Below, piece by piece: positions 1-8,798 of a DNA stretch of 64,000 nucleotides. The notes beneath the pieces were generated by a model. The model searched no databases. It worked only from the letters and a program-made list of their open reading frames with translations, and was not told the origin of the DNA. How positions within the stretch are numbered: the first letter of the stretch is position 1; each line of letters begins with the position of its first letter. The stretch lies in assembly GCF_900114565.1 (NCBI RefSeq), contig NZ_FOTM01000006.1, positions 74,247 to 138,246 of the forward strand. Reading direction: 5' to 3'. Source of the DNA: Leifsonia sp. CL147 (lineage in GTDB: Bacteria; Actinomycetota; Actinomycetes; Actinomycetales; Microbacteriaceae). The translations under genes and the position numbers were made by a program.

Positions 1-372
1 ATGCCCGGCGCCGGTGCGGGGCCGGTGGCGCGGAGCTGGCGGAGCGGGTCTCTGCCGCACGGGCATCCACTCAGGTGCGTCTGCTGAGGTGCTCGTTGTT
101 GTAGTCGACACGCCGTGTGCGTGTGCAACAACGAGCACTTCGGCGAGAGGGGAGCGCGGAACCGAGGCCCGGGCGACCGGAGGCGGTGGCACAGGGATGA
201 GCGGCACCGGCCTCGCCGCCGGCCGTCCCCGTCCGCGGCGCCGGCCGCGCCGGCGCCCACCCCCGTCCGCGGCGCCGGGCGCGCCGGCGCCCGCCCCGGC
301 CGCGCGGGCGCCGCCGGCCGCCCCCGGGACGGGGGAACGGCACGTATACCCTCGGACGGGTGAAGTCAAGGA
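1..372. other. GC-rich gap with no convincing gene
   Basis: No reading frame here has a recognisable product, a good ribosome binding site or a domain. The overlapping frames are arginine/proline/alanine-rich shadows of GC-rich DNA. Positions about 200-345 are low-complexity repeats of a CGGCGCC-like core. The only structured element is the inverted repeat at 87-140. The end of an upstream gene could lie in the first bases but cannot be identified. Confidence 0.6.
87..140. repeat. Long inverted repeat (hairpin)
   Basis: The left arm AGGTGCTCGTTGTTG (87-101) and right arm CAACAACGAGCACTT (126-140) pair over 14 of 15 positions. The interior continues the stem with ACACGC/GCGTGT after a bulge. 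There is no T-run on either side. Its sequence is unrelated to the palindrome families elsewhere in the window. Confidence 0.75.
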
Positions 373-400
373 TTGACACCTGAACCGGTTAAGTTAGGCT
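373..400 (+). promoter_or_regulatory. Probable sigma-70 promoter of the sugar ABC operon
   Basis: A perfect TTGACA at 373-378 is followed after 16 bases by TAGGCT at 395-400, an acceptable actinobacterial -10. It lies about 75 bases upstream of the solute-binding protein gene. Predicted by eye. Confidence 0.55.
381..392. promoter_or_regulatory. Possible LacI-type operator
   Basis: TGAACCGGTTAA sits between the -35 and -10 elements, with a perfect 8-bp palindromic core AACCGGTT. LacI-family repressors of sugar operons commonly bind CG-centred palindromes in this position. No LacI gene lies in the window, so the regulator would be encoded elsewhere. Confidence 0.3.
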
Positions 401-473
401 TCCCCTGGCGCACCCCGCCCGGACTCGCACCGGGCCGGCACGCGCCCCCATCAAGAGACGAAGGAGTCACACA

Positions 474-1778
474 ATGAGGAAACGCGCCATCGCCGCAGCG
501 GCAGTAGCCGCGGCGGTCTCGCTCGTGGTCGCGGGCTGCAGCAGCTCGGGGTCCGGATCGTCGTCCAGCGGCGCGACGATCACGTACTGGGCGAGCAACC
601 AGGGCACCAGCCTCGCCAACGACAAGCAGGTCCTCACCCCGGTGCTCGACGAGTTCACGAAAGAGACCGGCGTCAAGGTCAAGCTCGAGGTCATCGGCTG
701 GAACGACCTGCAGACGCGCATCCAGACGGCCGTCACCTCCGGCCAGGGGCCGGACGTGCTGAACATCGGCAACACGTGGGCGGCCTCCCTGCAGGCGACC
801 GGAGCGTTCCTGCCGTTCGACGACGCCAACATGAAGAGCATCGGCGGCAGCGACAAGTTCGTGAAGACCGCGCTCGAGACCGGCGGCGCCCCCGGCAAGC
901 CCGTCACCAGCGTCCCGCTCTACGGCCTCGCCTACGGCCTCTACTACAACAAGAAGATGTACAGCGACGCCGGCCTGCAGCCGCCGACGACGTGGGAGGA
1001 GCTGGTGACCGCAGCCAAGAAGCTCACCACCGGCAGCCAGTACGGATTCTCGCTCGCGGCGGGCAGCTACACCGAGAACGTTCACTTCGCCTTCATCAAC
1101 GCGTCGCAGAACGGCGGCGAGTGGTTCGACAGCAAGGGCAACCCGACGTTCACGCAGCAGGCGAACATCGACGGCATCAAGCGCTACCTCGACCTGATGC
1201 AGACGGACAAGGTGGTCAACCCCTCCAACGCCCAGTACGACAACGGCGTGCAGGCGGTCAACGACTTCGCCACCGGCAAGGTCGCGATGATCCTCAGCCA
1301 GAACAACGCGGACGCCTCCATCGTCTCCAACGGCATGAAGAGCGACCAGTACGGCGTCGTCCCGTTCCCCGCGCCGGAGGGTGCGAAGAAGATCGCCAGC
1401 TTCCCGGCCGGCATCAACCTCTCCATCTTCAAGAACACGAAGAACAAGGATGCGGCCCTCAAGTTCGTCAAGTACATGACGAGCGAATCCACCCAGGGCA
1501 AGCTGGCGAAGCCGTACGCGGTGCTCCCCGTGCTGAACGGCCTCAAGCCGGGCTTCACGGACAACGCCGACGAGGCGGCGACCTTCCAGAAGATCTACAA
1601 CGACATGACGAAGCCGTTGCCGCTGGTGCCCGCCGAGGACCAGTTCGAGAACACGGTCGGAAAGGCGATGAACGACATGTTCGCCAAGATCGCCACCGGC
1701 AGCACGATCAGCGACGCCGACATCAAGACGGCGATGCAGAACGCGCAGGACCAGGTCAAGCAGTCCCTGGGCGGCTGA
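474..1778 (+). CDS. Sugar ABC transporter substrate-binding lipoprotein
   Basis: A 434-residue extracellular solute-binding protein of the MalE/UgpB type (family 1). It captures a carbohydrate outside the membrane and passes it to the permeases encoded next. The N-terminus MRKRAIA is followed by a hydrophobic stretch and lipobox VVAGC with Cys22, so it is a lipoprotein, then a Ser/Gly-rich linker. The mature part has typical features (TYWASNQGT, TGQGPDVLNIGNTWA-like segments, and a PLYGLAYGLYYNKKMY segment near residue 145). The start is fixed by AAGGAG at 461-466, seven bases upstream. First gene of an operon with two permeases and a glycosidase. The sugar cannot be read from sequence; the glycosidase suggests an oligosaccharide. 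Confidence 0.92.
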   Translation: MRKRAIAAAAVAAAVSLVVAGCSSSGSGSSSSGATITYWASNQGTSLANDKQVLTPVLDEFTKETGVKVKLEVIGWNDLQTRIQTAVTSGQGPDVLNIGNTWAASLQATGAFLPFDDANMKSIGGSDKFVKTALETGGAPGKPVTSVPLYGLAYGLYYNKKMYSDAGLQPPTTWEELVTAAKKLTTGSQYGFSLAAGSYTENVHFAFINASQNGGEWFDSKGNPTFTQQANIDGIKRYLDLMQTDKVVNPSNAQYDNGVQAVNDFATGKVAMILSQNNADASIVSNGMKSDQYGVVPFPAPEGAKKIASFPAGINLSIFKNTKNKDAALKFVKYMTSESTQGKLAKPYAVLPVLNGLKPGFTDNADEAATFQKIYNDMTKPLPLVPAEDQFENTVGKAMNDMFAKIATGSTISDADIKTAMQNAQDQVKQSLGG

Positions 1779-1861
1779 TCCGCCGATCACGACAACTCGC
1801 CGGGCGGGATGCGCCCCCGCTGCATCCCGCCCGGCGAACCGCCACATCCTCAAGGAGACTC

Positions 1862-2842
1862 ATGTCGACGACGACAGACGTCCGCGGGCCGGCGACCACG
1901 ACGCCGCCCGCCGCACCCCCCAAGCCCAAGCGCCGTCGGCCGAAGGGATGGTGGCTGCCGTTTCTGCTGCTGCTCCCGGCCATCCTGTTCGAGCTGCTCA
2001 TCCACGTCGTCCCGATGCTCACGGGCATCTGGATCAGCTTCACCCAGCTGACCAAGTTCTTCATCGCCAACTGGGGCGAAGCGCCGTTCGTCGGTTTCAA
2101 GAACTACACGGTCGCCCTCGACTTCACGAGCTCGATCGGCTCGGGACTGTACAAGTCGTTCTTCGTGACGGTCGGGTTCACCATCCTGGTCGTCGGCCTG
2201 TCCTGGGTGCTCGGGATGGCCGCCGCCGTCGCGCTGCAGGGCCGGTTCCGGGGGCGTTCGTTCTTCCGCACGCTGTTCCTCGTGCCGTACGCGCTGCCGC
2301 TCTACGCGGGCATCATCACCTGGAAGTTCATGTTCCAGAAGGACACAGGCGCGATCAACCACTTCCTGTTCGACAACCTGCACCTGCCCGGCGACAAGCC
2401 GTTCTGGCTGATCGGCGGGAACGCGTTCTGGTCGATCGTCATCGTCGCGATCTGGCGGCTGTGGCCGTTCGCGTTCCTGATGCTGATGGCGGGCCTGCAG
2501 TCCATCCCGACGGACGTGTACGAGGCCTCGGCGGTGGATGGCGCGAAGCCGTTCCGGCAGTGGCGCGCCATCACCCTCCCGATGCTGCGCCCGGTGAACG
2601 CCGTGCTGCTCCTGGTGATGTTCCTGTGGACGTTCAACGACTTCAACACGCCCTACGTCCTCTTCGGGAGCACCGCCCAACCCGCCGCAGGCGACCTGAT
2701 CTCGTTCCACATCTACAACGCGTCGTTCCTGACCTGGAACTTCGGCTCGGGAGCCGCGATGAGCGTCCTCCTGCTGCTGTTCCTGCTGATCGTGACCGGC
2801 ATCTACCTGATCTTCGTGAACCGGAGGAACCGCAATGCGTGA
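1862..2842 (+). CDS. Sugar ABC transporter permease, MalF-type
   Basis: A 326-residue integral membrane permease of the binding-protein-dependent family. A basic, proline-rich cytosolic N-terminus (PPKPKRRRPKGWW) precedes about six transmembrane segments. The EAA loop that docks the ATPase is visible near residues 220-243 (YEASAVDGAKPFRQWRAITL). The start at 1862 is preceded by AAGGAGACTC; the much longer upstream frame is a shadow of the lipoprotein gene. Its stop overlaps the next permease by 8 bases, indicating translational coupling. No ATPase is encoded in the operon, so a shared MsiK-like ATPase elsewhere is likely, as is common in actinobacteria (inference). Confidence 0.92.
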   Translation: MSTTTDVRGPATTTPPAAPPKPKRRRPKGWWLPFLLLLPAILFELLIHVVPMLTGIWISFTQLTKFFIANWGEAPFVGFKNYTVALDFTSSIGSGLYKSFFVTVGFTILVVGLSWVLGMAAAVALQGRFRGRSFFRTLFLVPYALPLYAGIITWKFMFQKDTGAINHFLFDNLHLPGDKPFWLIGGNAFWSIVIVAIWRLWPFAFLMLMAGLQSIPTDVYEASAVDGAKPFRQWRAITLPMLRPVNAVLLLVMFLWTFNDFNTPYVLFGSTAQPAAGDLISFHIYNASFLTWNFGSGAAMSVLLLLFLLIVTGIYLIFVNRRNRNA

Positions 2843-3674
2843 GACCCGCTCATCCCACGTCTTCCGCTGGGTGACCATCGCCGTGCTGACCGTGTTCACG
2901 GTCGTGCCGCTCTACGTGATGATCACCTCGTCGGTGAAGCCGCTGTCCGAGGTGCAGTCCGCCTTCACCTGGTGGCCGCAGACGTTCACCATCCAGCCGT
3001 TCATCGACATGTGGTCGACGGTGCCGCTGGCGAACTATTTCGTGAACAGCCTGATCGTGTCGAGCGCTGCGACCCTGATCTCGCTCGTGATCGCCGTGTT
3101 CGCCGCCTATGCGGTGTCGCGCTACCGCTTCAAGGGCCGGACGGCGTTCACGACGACGGTGCTGTCCACGCAGATGTTCCCCGGCGTGCTGTTCCTGCTG
3201 CCGCTGTTCCTCATCTTCGTCAACATCAACCAGGCGACCGGGATCCAGCTGGTCGGCACGCGCTGGGGCCTGATCATCACGTACTTCACGTTCGTGCTTC
3301 CCTTCTCGATCTGGATGCTCGCCGGCTACTTCGACGGCATCCCGCGCGACCTCGACGAGGCCGCGAAGGTGGATGGGTCGGGCCCGATGGGCGCGCTGTG
3401 GCACGTCGTGCTGCCCGCGGCCCGTCCCGGCCTCATCGCCGTCGCGATCTACTCGTTCATGACAAGCTGGGGCGAGGTGCTGTTCGCGTCGGTGATGACG
3501 ACGGATGAGAACCGGACGCTCGCGGTCGGCCTGCAGCTCTACTCCACGCAGACGAACGTGTACTGGAACCAGATCATGGCGGCGTCGCTGGTGGTGTCCA
3601 TCCCGATCGTCGTCGCGTTCCTGCTGCTGCAGCGCAACTTCGTCGCAGGTCTCACGGCCGGTGCGGTCAAGTGA
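2835..3674 (+). CDS. Sugar ABC transporter permease, MalG-type
   Basis: A 279-residue permease, the usual length for MalG-like partners, with about six membrane helices. The EAA loop is at about residues 172-192 (LDEAAKVDGSGPMGALWHV). Its start lies inside the end of the MalF-type gene. It forms the second half of the transmembrane channel. It is followed after 31 bases by the glycosidase gene, so import and hydrolysis are probably co-expressed. Confidence 0.92.
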   Translation: MRETRSSHVFRWVTIAVLTVFTVVPLYVMITSSVKPLSEVQSAFTWWPQTFTIQPFIDMWSTVPLANYFVNSLIVSSAATLISLVIAVFAAYAVSRYRFKGRTAFTTTVLSTQMFPGVLFLLPLFLIFVNINQATGIQLVGTRWGLIITYFTFVLPFSIWMLAGYFDGIPRDLDEAAKVDGSGPMGALWHVVLPAARPGLIAVAIYSFMTSWGEVLFASVMTTDENRTLAVGLQLYSTQTNVYWNQIMAASLVVSIPIVVAFLLLQRNFVAGLTAGAVK

Positions 3675-3705
3675 CGCACGCCCGCACCTCCCACTGAAAG
3701 GCATC

Positions 3706-5637
3706 ATGGATCGTCCTTCCCCGGTCTTGCAGGTCGACGACGCCCCGGCGGTGTGGCTCGGCGCCAACTTCTGGTCGCGCACCGGCGGCCCCCTCATGTG
3801 GACGCGCTACGACGCGGGCATCGTGCGGGACGAGCTGCGCGTGCTCGCCGAGCACGGCCTCAACATGACGCGGTCGTTCTTCTACTGGCCCGACTTCCAC
3901 CCGACGCCCGACTCGCTCGACGAGCAGTGCATCGCCAACTTCGCCGACTTCCTCGACGCCCATTCGGAGATCGGGATGACGACCGTCCCGACGTTCCTCG
4001 TCGGACACATGTCCGGCGAGAACTGGGACCCCGCCTGGCGCGACGGGCGCGACCTGTACCACGACGTCTGGTTCGTCGGCCGGCAGGCGTGGTACGTGCG
4101 GGAGCTGACCTCGCGGTTCGCCGCGCATCCGGCGGTCGCCGGGTGGCTGCTGACCAACGAGGTGCCGATCTACGGCGGCGAGGCGCCGCGTCCCGTCGTG
4201 GATGCGTGGGCGTCGCTGCTGGTGGATGCGGTGCGCGCGGGCGGCGGGACGCAGCCGGTCGCGGTCGGGGACGGGGCGTGGGGCATCGAGACGACGGGGC
4301 ACGACAACGGCTTCTCGGTGCGCGACCTGGCGAAGTTCACCGACTTCATCGGGCCGCACGTGTACCGGATGGAGACCGACCAGGTCCGGCAGCACCTGAA
4401 GGCGGCCTATATCGCGGAGCTCGCGGCGACGGACGGACTTCCCGTGATCATGGAGGAGTTCGGGCTGACGAGCGATTTCGTGTCGGACGCCGGAGCGGCC
4501 TCCTACTACCGGCAGCTGCTCTACTCGACGCTGCTGGCCGGCGCGACCGGGTGGATCGCCTGGAACAACACCGACTACGACGACCTCGCCGACCAGCGGC
4601 CGTACTCGCACCATCCCTTCGAGATGCACTTCGGGATCACCGACCGCCACGGAGCGCCCAAGCCGCCGCTGCGCGAACTGGCGCGGTTCGCGTCGGATCT
4701 CGCCGCGATCGACCTGCCGTCGGCGCGGAGGGCGCCGGTGGATGCGGCTCTCGTCGTTCCGTCGCACCTCGCGGAGGATTATCCCTTCACGCAGGAGGAG
4801 GAGCGGGCGCACATCGTCGCGACCGGCGAGCAGGCGTACGTCGCAGCGCACGAAGCGCACATCCCGGTCGCCGTGGTCCGCGAGAAGGCGGACGGCGGAC
4901 TGCCGGCCGGATACGGGCTGTACGTGCTGCCGTCGGTGAAGCAGCTGTGCGCATCCTCCTGGCAGCAGTTGATCGCGCTGGCGCAGGAGGGCGCGACCGT
5001 CTACGCGTCGTACTCGCACGGCCCGGGAGGAGTGCAGCGCGGACCGTGGTGGGCGCACACCGAGGAGCTGTTCGGCGTCCGGATGGAGAGCGCGTACGGG
5101 CTCGCCGAGCCGGTGCCCGACGAGACCGTCGAGGTGCGGTTCACCGAGTCGTTCGGGCCGCTCGCGGCCGGGACCACGCTGTCGTTCACGGCCGCGGGCA
5201 CCGAGAACGGGCGCACCTACCTGCCGGTGCGGGCGACCTCGGGACGGGTGGTGGCGGTGGATGCGCACGGCCGTCCCGCTCTCGTCGTGCAGGACCACGG
5301 TGCGGGGCGCGCGGTGCTGAGCACCTATCCACTCGAGTACTTCGCGTCGGCGCAGGCGCGGGTGAATCCCGAGCAGACCTGGCGGCTGTACGACGCGCTC
5401 GCCGACGTGGCGGACGTGGAGCGGGATGTGCGGCTCGACGACCCGCGCGTGTTCACAGATGCGCTGGTGCACGACGACGGCCGCCGCTTCGTCGTCTTCG
5501 TCTCGCAGCACGAGACCCCCGCGACCGTGACCCCGTCCGTCCCCGGTGGCGCCCTGGTCACCCTCGACGGCGAACCCTCGCCGACCGTCTCCCTCGCCCC
5601 CTACGGCGTCGCCCTCCGCCTCCTCACCCACGACTGA
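3706..5637 (+). CDS. Cytosolic glycoside hydrolase, GH5-like clan GH-A
   Basis: A 643-residue glycosidase without signal peptide. Residues about 10-320 look like a clan GH-A TIM barrel: LLTNEVP carries the candidate acid/base Glu152 and VIMEEFGL the candidate nucleophile Glu251, followed by a barrel-end tryptophan segment (GWIAWNNTDYDD). Residues about 345-480 resemble a Rossmann/GATase-like domain as in GH42 enzymes (YVLPSVKQL), then a beta-rich C-terminus. The start follows GAAAGG at 3696-3701. Being cytosolic and last in the transporter operon, it probably cleaves the imported oligosaccharide. Family (GH5 subfamily, GH42-like or beta-mannosidase-like) and substrate are uncertain. Confidence 0.8.
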   Translation: MDRPSPVLQVDDAPAVWLGANFWSRTGGPLMWTRYDAGIVRDELRVLAEHGLNMTRSFFYWPDFHPTPDSLDEQCIANFADFLDAHSEIGMTTVPTFLVGHMSGENWDPAWRDGRDLYHDVWFVGRQAWYVRELTSRFAAHPAVAGWLLTNEVPIYGGEAPRPVVDAWASLLVDAVRAGGGTQPVAVGDGAWGIETTGHDNGFSVRDLAKFTDFIGPHVYRMETDQVRQHLKAAYIAELAATDGLPVIMEEFGLTSDFVSDAGAASYYRQLLYSTLLAGATGWIAWNNTDYDDLADQRPYSHHPFEMHFGITDRHGAPKPPLRELARFASDLAAIDLPSARRAPVDAALVVPSHLAEDYPFTQEEERAHIVATGEQAYVAAHEAHIPVAVVREKADGGLPAGYGLYVLPSVKQLCASSWQQLIALAQEGATVYASYSHGPGGVQRGPWWAHTEELFGVRMESAYGLAEPVPDETVEVRFTESFGPLAAGTTLSFTAAGTENGRTYLPVRATSGRVVAVDAHGRPALVVQDHGAGRAVLSTYPLEYFASAQARVNPEQTWRLYDALADVADVERDVRLDDPRVFTDALVHDDGRRFVVFVSQHETPATVTPSVPGGALVTLDGEPSPTVSLAPYGVALRLLTHD

Positions 5638-5659
5638 CCCCCCGCCCCACCGCTCCCGC

Positions 5660-5733
5660 CCCACCATCGAGTCCACAGAGATTGCACGCGACACGCCGGG
5701 GGAGCGTGCAATCTGTGTGTACTCGACGGTGGG
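5660..5733. repeat. Intergenic palindrome, family P1 (copy A)
   Basis: Two arms of about 30 bases, mostly complementary, flank a short GC-rich loop. Key blocks are ATCGAGTCCACAGAGATT and GCACGC on the left, and GCGTGCAATCTGTG and ACTCGACGG on the right. It fills the gap between the convergent glycosidase and ramB genes. Related copies occur at 12884-13256 and 25637-25708. It could act as a bidirectional terminator but lacks T-runs. Confidence 0.85.
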
Positions 5734-5735
5734 GG

Positions 5736-7220
5736 TTACGCCGAGGCGGAGGTGGGGGCGTGGCGGTCGAGGAAGGCGTAGACCTCGGTGGGGTCGACGC
5801 CGGGGAAGGTGCCCGTCGGGAGGGCGGCGAGCAGGGAGGTGGGGGTCCGGGCAGCGGGCCACGCCATCCCCTCCCAGCGACCGGCGAGGGCGGAGGGCGG
5901 CCGGCGGCAGCAGGACTCCTCGGGGCACCGCGAGACGGCGCGGTGCACGGTCTCGCGTCCGCGGAACCACTTCACGTGCGCGAACGGCACGCCGACGCTG
6001 ACCGAGTAGTCGCCCTCCTTGGCCTTCTCGACGCGTGACGTGCACCAGAAGGTTCCGCTCGGCGTGTCCGTGTACTGGTAGTACGGGCTGAAGCGGTCGG
6101 CGACGTCGAACACGGTGCGCGCGGTCCAGCTGCGGCAGACCGGCGTCCCCTCGACCGCGCCGAGCGCATCGGAGGGGAAGGCGACGGAGTCGTTCTCGTA
6201 CGCCTTGATGATCGTCCCCGACTCGTGCACCTTCATGAAGTGCACCGGGATGCCGAGCCGCGCGGTGGCGAGGTTGGTGAACCGGTGCGCCGCCGTCTCG
6301 TACGACACCGCGAACGCATCCCGCAGGTCCTCCATCGAGATGCGGCGGAAGTTCTTCGCCTCGGTGAGGAACGCGACCGCATCCTTCTCCGGCAGCAGGA
6401 GCGCCGCCGTCAGGTAGTTGGTCTCGATGCGCTGCCGCAGAAAATCGGCGTAATTTCCCGGCTCGTCGTGATCGAGCAGGTGCGAGGCGAACGCCTGCAG
6501 GATCGGCGAGCGCGAGTCGCGGGAGGCCGACCGCTCGGTCGGCAGGTAGATGCGTCCGTTCCGCCGGTCGGTGACCGAGCGGGTGGAGTGCGGCAGGTCG
6601 CCGACGTAGTGCAGCGAGTAGCCGAGGTGGTCGGCCATGTCGGAGACGGTCTGGTGCGAGACCGGCCCTCCGGTGTGCCCGACGACCGCGAGGAGCTTCG
6701 CGGCGATCGCCTCCAGTTCGGGGAAGTGGTTGTCGCGCGCCCGCATCGTGGCGCGCAGTTCCGCGTTGGCGCGCCGTGCCTCCTCGGGCGTCGCGGCCCG
6801 CTCCCGGTGCAGCCGCTCCACCTCCTGGTGCAGGGCGAGGATGGCGTGCAGCGTCGTGTCGGGCACGGTCCGCGAGACGCGGGTCGGCTCGATGCCGAGG
6901 GAGGCGAACACCGGTCCGCGCTGCGCCCGCTCGACCGCGATCTCGAGCGCCGCGCGCTCGTCCGGCGCCTCGGGCGCGAGCAGGTCGTCGACTGTCACGT
7001 CGAGCGCCGCGGCGATCCCGCGCAGCAGGGCGAGGCGCGGCTCGCGGTTGCCGTTCTCGATCGTCGACACCTGCGACGGCGCCCGGTCGACGGCCGCGGC
7101 CAGCGCCTCCAGCGTCATCCCGCGCTTCTGGCGGAACGCGCGGATGCGCCGGCCCAGGGTGAGCGCGTCGGCTGCGGGGTGGTCGTCGTGCACGTCCTCG
7201 ATGACGGTCATGGTGGCCAT
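5736..7220 (-). CDS. ramB: RamB-type regulator of acetate metabolism (XRE + ScfR domains)
   Basis: A 494-residue XRE-family regulator of the RamB/ScfR type. A helix-turn-helix lies at about residues 24-80 ([20 protein letters not shown] ... [14 protein letters not shown]). The central IrrE/ImmA-like region has a degenerate metal motif ([10 protein letters not shown] where HExxH would be expected), and a C-terminal short-chain-fatty-acyl-CoA-regulator domain holds a Cys-rich segment ([11 protein letters not shown]). In Corynebacterium, RamB represses aceA and aceB. Here it is divergent from aceA-aceB with about 130 bases between, matching that role. The start ATG at 7220 is one of two close in-frame ATGs (the other at 7211); neither has a strong ribosome site. 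Confidence 0.85.
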   Translation of the reverse strand: MATMTVIEDVHDDHPAADALTLGRRIRAFRQKRGMTLEALAAAVDRAPSQVSTIENGNREPRLALLRGIAAALDVTVDDLLAPEAPDERAALEIAVERAQRGPVFASLGIEPTRVSRTVPDTTLHAILALHQEVERLHRERAATPEEARRANAELRATMRARDNHFPELEAIAAKLLAVVGHTGGPVSHQTVSDMADHLGYSLHYVGDLPHSTRSVTDRRNGRIYLPTERSASRDSRSPILQAFASHLLDHDEPGNYADFLRQRIETNYLTAALLLPEKDAVAFLTEAKNFRRISMEDLRDAFAVSYETAAHRFTNLATARLGIPVHFMKVHESGTIIKAYENDSVAFPSDALGAVEGTPVCRSWTARTVFDVADRFSPYYQYTDTPSGTFWCTSRVEKAKEGDYSVSVGVPFAHVKWFRGRETVHRAVSRCPEESCCRRPPSALAGRWEGMAWPAARTPTSLLAALPTGTFPGVDPTEVYAFLDRHAPTSASA

Positions 7221-7238
7221 CGTGACACTGCGCCGAAG

Positions 7239-7253
7239 TTCTGGCAAACAGAA
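7239..7253. promoter_or_regulatory. Candidate RamB operator in the ramB-aceA gap
   Basis: TTCTGGCAAACAGAA has perfect 5-base arms (TTCTG/CAGAA) around a GGCAAA (TTTGCC) core. RamB boxes described in Corynebacterium contain a TTTGC/GCAAA core. It lies immediately upstream of ramB and about 100 bases upstream of aceA, so it could serve both genes. Confidence 0.35.
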
Positions 7254-7353
7254 GAACGGCCGGATTTCTCCCGATGGAGGTGGATGCGCGGTTCGCGGCA
7301 GGGCGAAGGATCGAGTCATCCGATCCGAGAGATCCCGACCGATGGAGGTCCCC

Positions 7354-8763
7354 ATGCCCGACCAGCCGATCCCCGCGCAGCCGATCCCCGCGCAGCCGAC
7401 GCCGGCGCAGCCGACGCCCGGGCAGCCGACGCCCGGGCAGCCGACGCCGGCAGACCGCACGCCCGCCCACCGCCCCGGCGACATCATCCAGACCGCCGCC
7501 GGACTGCAACTGGAGTGGGATGCCGACCCGCGCTGGTCCGGCATCCGCCGCGACTACACGGCGGCCGACGTCGTGGCGCTCCGCGGCCCGGTCCGCGAGG
7601 AGCAGACGCTCGCCCGCCGCGGCGCCGAGCGGCTCTGGGAGCTCCTCCAGCGCGAAGGCGCAACGGACGACCCGCGCTGGGTCGCCGCGCTCGGGGCGCT
7701 GACCGGCAATCAGGCGGTGCAGCAGGTCCGCGCCGGCCTGCAGGCGATCTACCTGTCCGGCTGGCAGGTGGCCGCCGACGCGAATCTCGCCGGGCAGACC
7801 TACCCCGACCAGAGCCTGTACCCGGTCAACTCGGTGCCGGCCGTCGTCCGCCGCATCAACAACGCGCTCCTGCGCGCGGGCCAGGTCGAGGGAACCGACG
7901 GCCCGGTGCCCGAGTGGATGGCTCCCATCGTCGCCGACGCCGAGGCCGGTTTCGGCGGTCCCCTCAACGCCTACGAGCTGATGCACGCGATGATCCAGGC
8001 GGGCGCCGCGGGCGTCCACTGGGAGGACCAGCTGGCGAGCGAGAAGAAGTGCGGCCACATGGGCGGCAAGGTCCTCATCCCAACCGGGCAGCACATCCGC
8101 ACGCTCAACGCTGCGCGCCTCGCCGCGGACGTCGCGGGGGTCCCGACCATCGTGATCGCCCGGACGGATGCGCTGGCCGCGACGCTGCTGACGAGCGACC
8201 ACGACGAGCGGGACCGGCCGTTCCTCACCGGGACCCGGACCGCCGAGGGCTTCTACGAGGTCACGAACGGCATCGAGCCGGTCATCGCCCGCGGCCTCGC
8301 GTACGCGCCCTACGCCGACCTGCTCTGGGTGGAGTCCGCCGAACCGGACCTCGACCTCGCCCGGCGATTCGCCGAAGCCGTGCACGCCGAGTTCCCGGGC
8401 AAGAAGCTCGCCTACAACTGCTCCCCGTCGTTCAACTGGCGCAGCCACCTCGACGACGAGACCATCGCCCGGTTCCAGCGGGAGCTCGCAGCGATGGGAT
8501 ACGCCTTCCAGTTCATCACGCTGGCCGGCTTCCACGCCCTCAACCACTCCATGTTCACGCTCGCCCGGGACTACGCCACCCGGCAGATGAGCGCCTACGT
8601 CGACCTGCAGGATGCGGAATTCGCCTCCGAGGCCGACGGCTACACCGCCACCCGCCACCAGCGGGAGGTCGGCACCGGCTATTTCGACCGCATCGCGACC
8701 GCGCTCAACCCCGACAGCGCCACGCTCGCCCTGGTCGGCTCCACCGAAGCACACCAGTTCTGA
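7354..8763 (+). CDS. aceA: Isocitrate lyase
   Basis: Cleaves isocitrate to glyoxylate and succinate, the first step of the glyoxylate bypass. The protein has 469 residues; the catalytic signature KKCGH is at 231-235 (Cys233 catalytic), and [14 protein letters not shown]-type and NCSPSFNW segments are typical of the family. The start at 7354 is chosen over ATG 7342 because GGAGG at 7344-7348 is correctly spaced. Unusual: residues about 3-32 are six imperfect pentapeptide repeats ([20 protein letters not shown]), a proline-rich tail before the conserved core, which begins near [14 protein letters not shown]. Divergent from ramB; aceB follows after 35 bases. Confidence 0.97.
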   Translation: MPDQPIPAQPIPAQPTPAQPTPGQPTPGQPTPADRTPAHRPGDIIQTAAGLQLEWDADPRWSGIRRDYTAADVVALRGPVREEQTLARRGAERLWELLQREGATDDPRWVAALGALTGNQAVQQVRAGLQAIYLSGWQVAADANLAGQTYPDQSLYPVNSVPAVVRRINNALLRAGQVEGTDGPVPEWMAPIVADAEAGFGGPLNAYELMHAMIQAGAAGVHWEDQLASEKKCGHMGGKVLIPTGQHIRTLNAARLAADVAGVPTIVIARTDALAATLLTSDHDERDRPFLTGTRTAEGFYEVTNGIEPVIARGLAYAPYADLLWVESAEPDLDLARRFAEAVHAEFPGKKLAYNCSPSFNWRSHLDDETIARFQRELAAMGYAFQFITLAGFHALNHSMFTLARDYATRQMSAYVDLQDAEFASEADGYTATRHQREVGTGYFDRIATALNPDSATLALVGSTEAHQF

Positions 8764-8798
8764 CCCCAGCCCCAGCTGTTCCTGAAGGAGACACGCAC

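Noticed and set aside
14-376. Overlapping ORFs of 80-120 codons at the window start
   Set aside because: Low-complexity Arg/Pro/Ala products, overlapping on both strands and ending over the sugar-operon promoter.
3667-8754. Very long open frame (1695 codons) on the minus strand
   Set aside because: It is antisense to the glycosidase and aceA and runs through ramB in another frame. The translation is Arg/Val/Gly-rich with no domain, typical of high-GC shadow frames.
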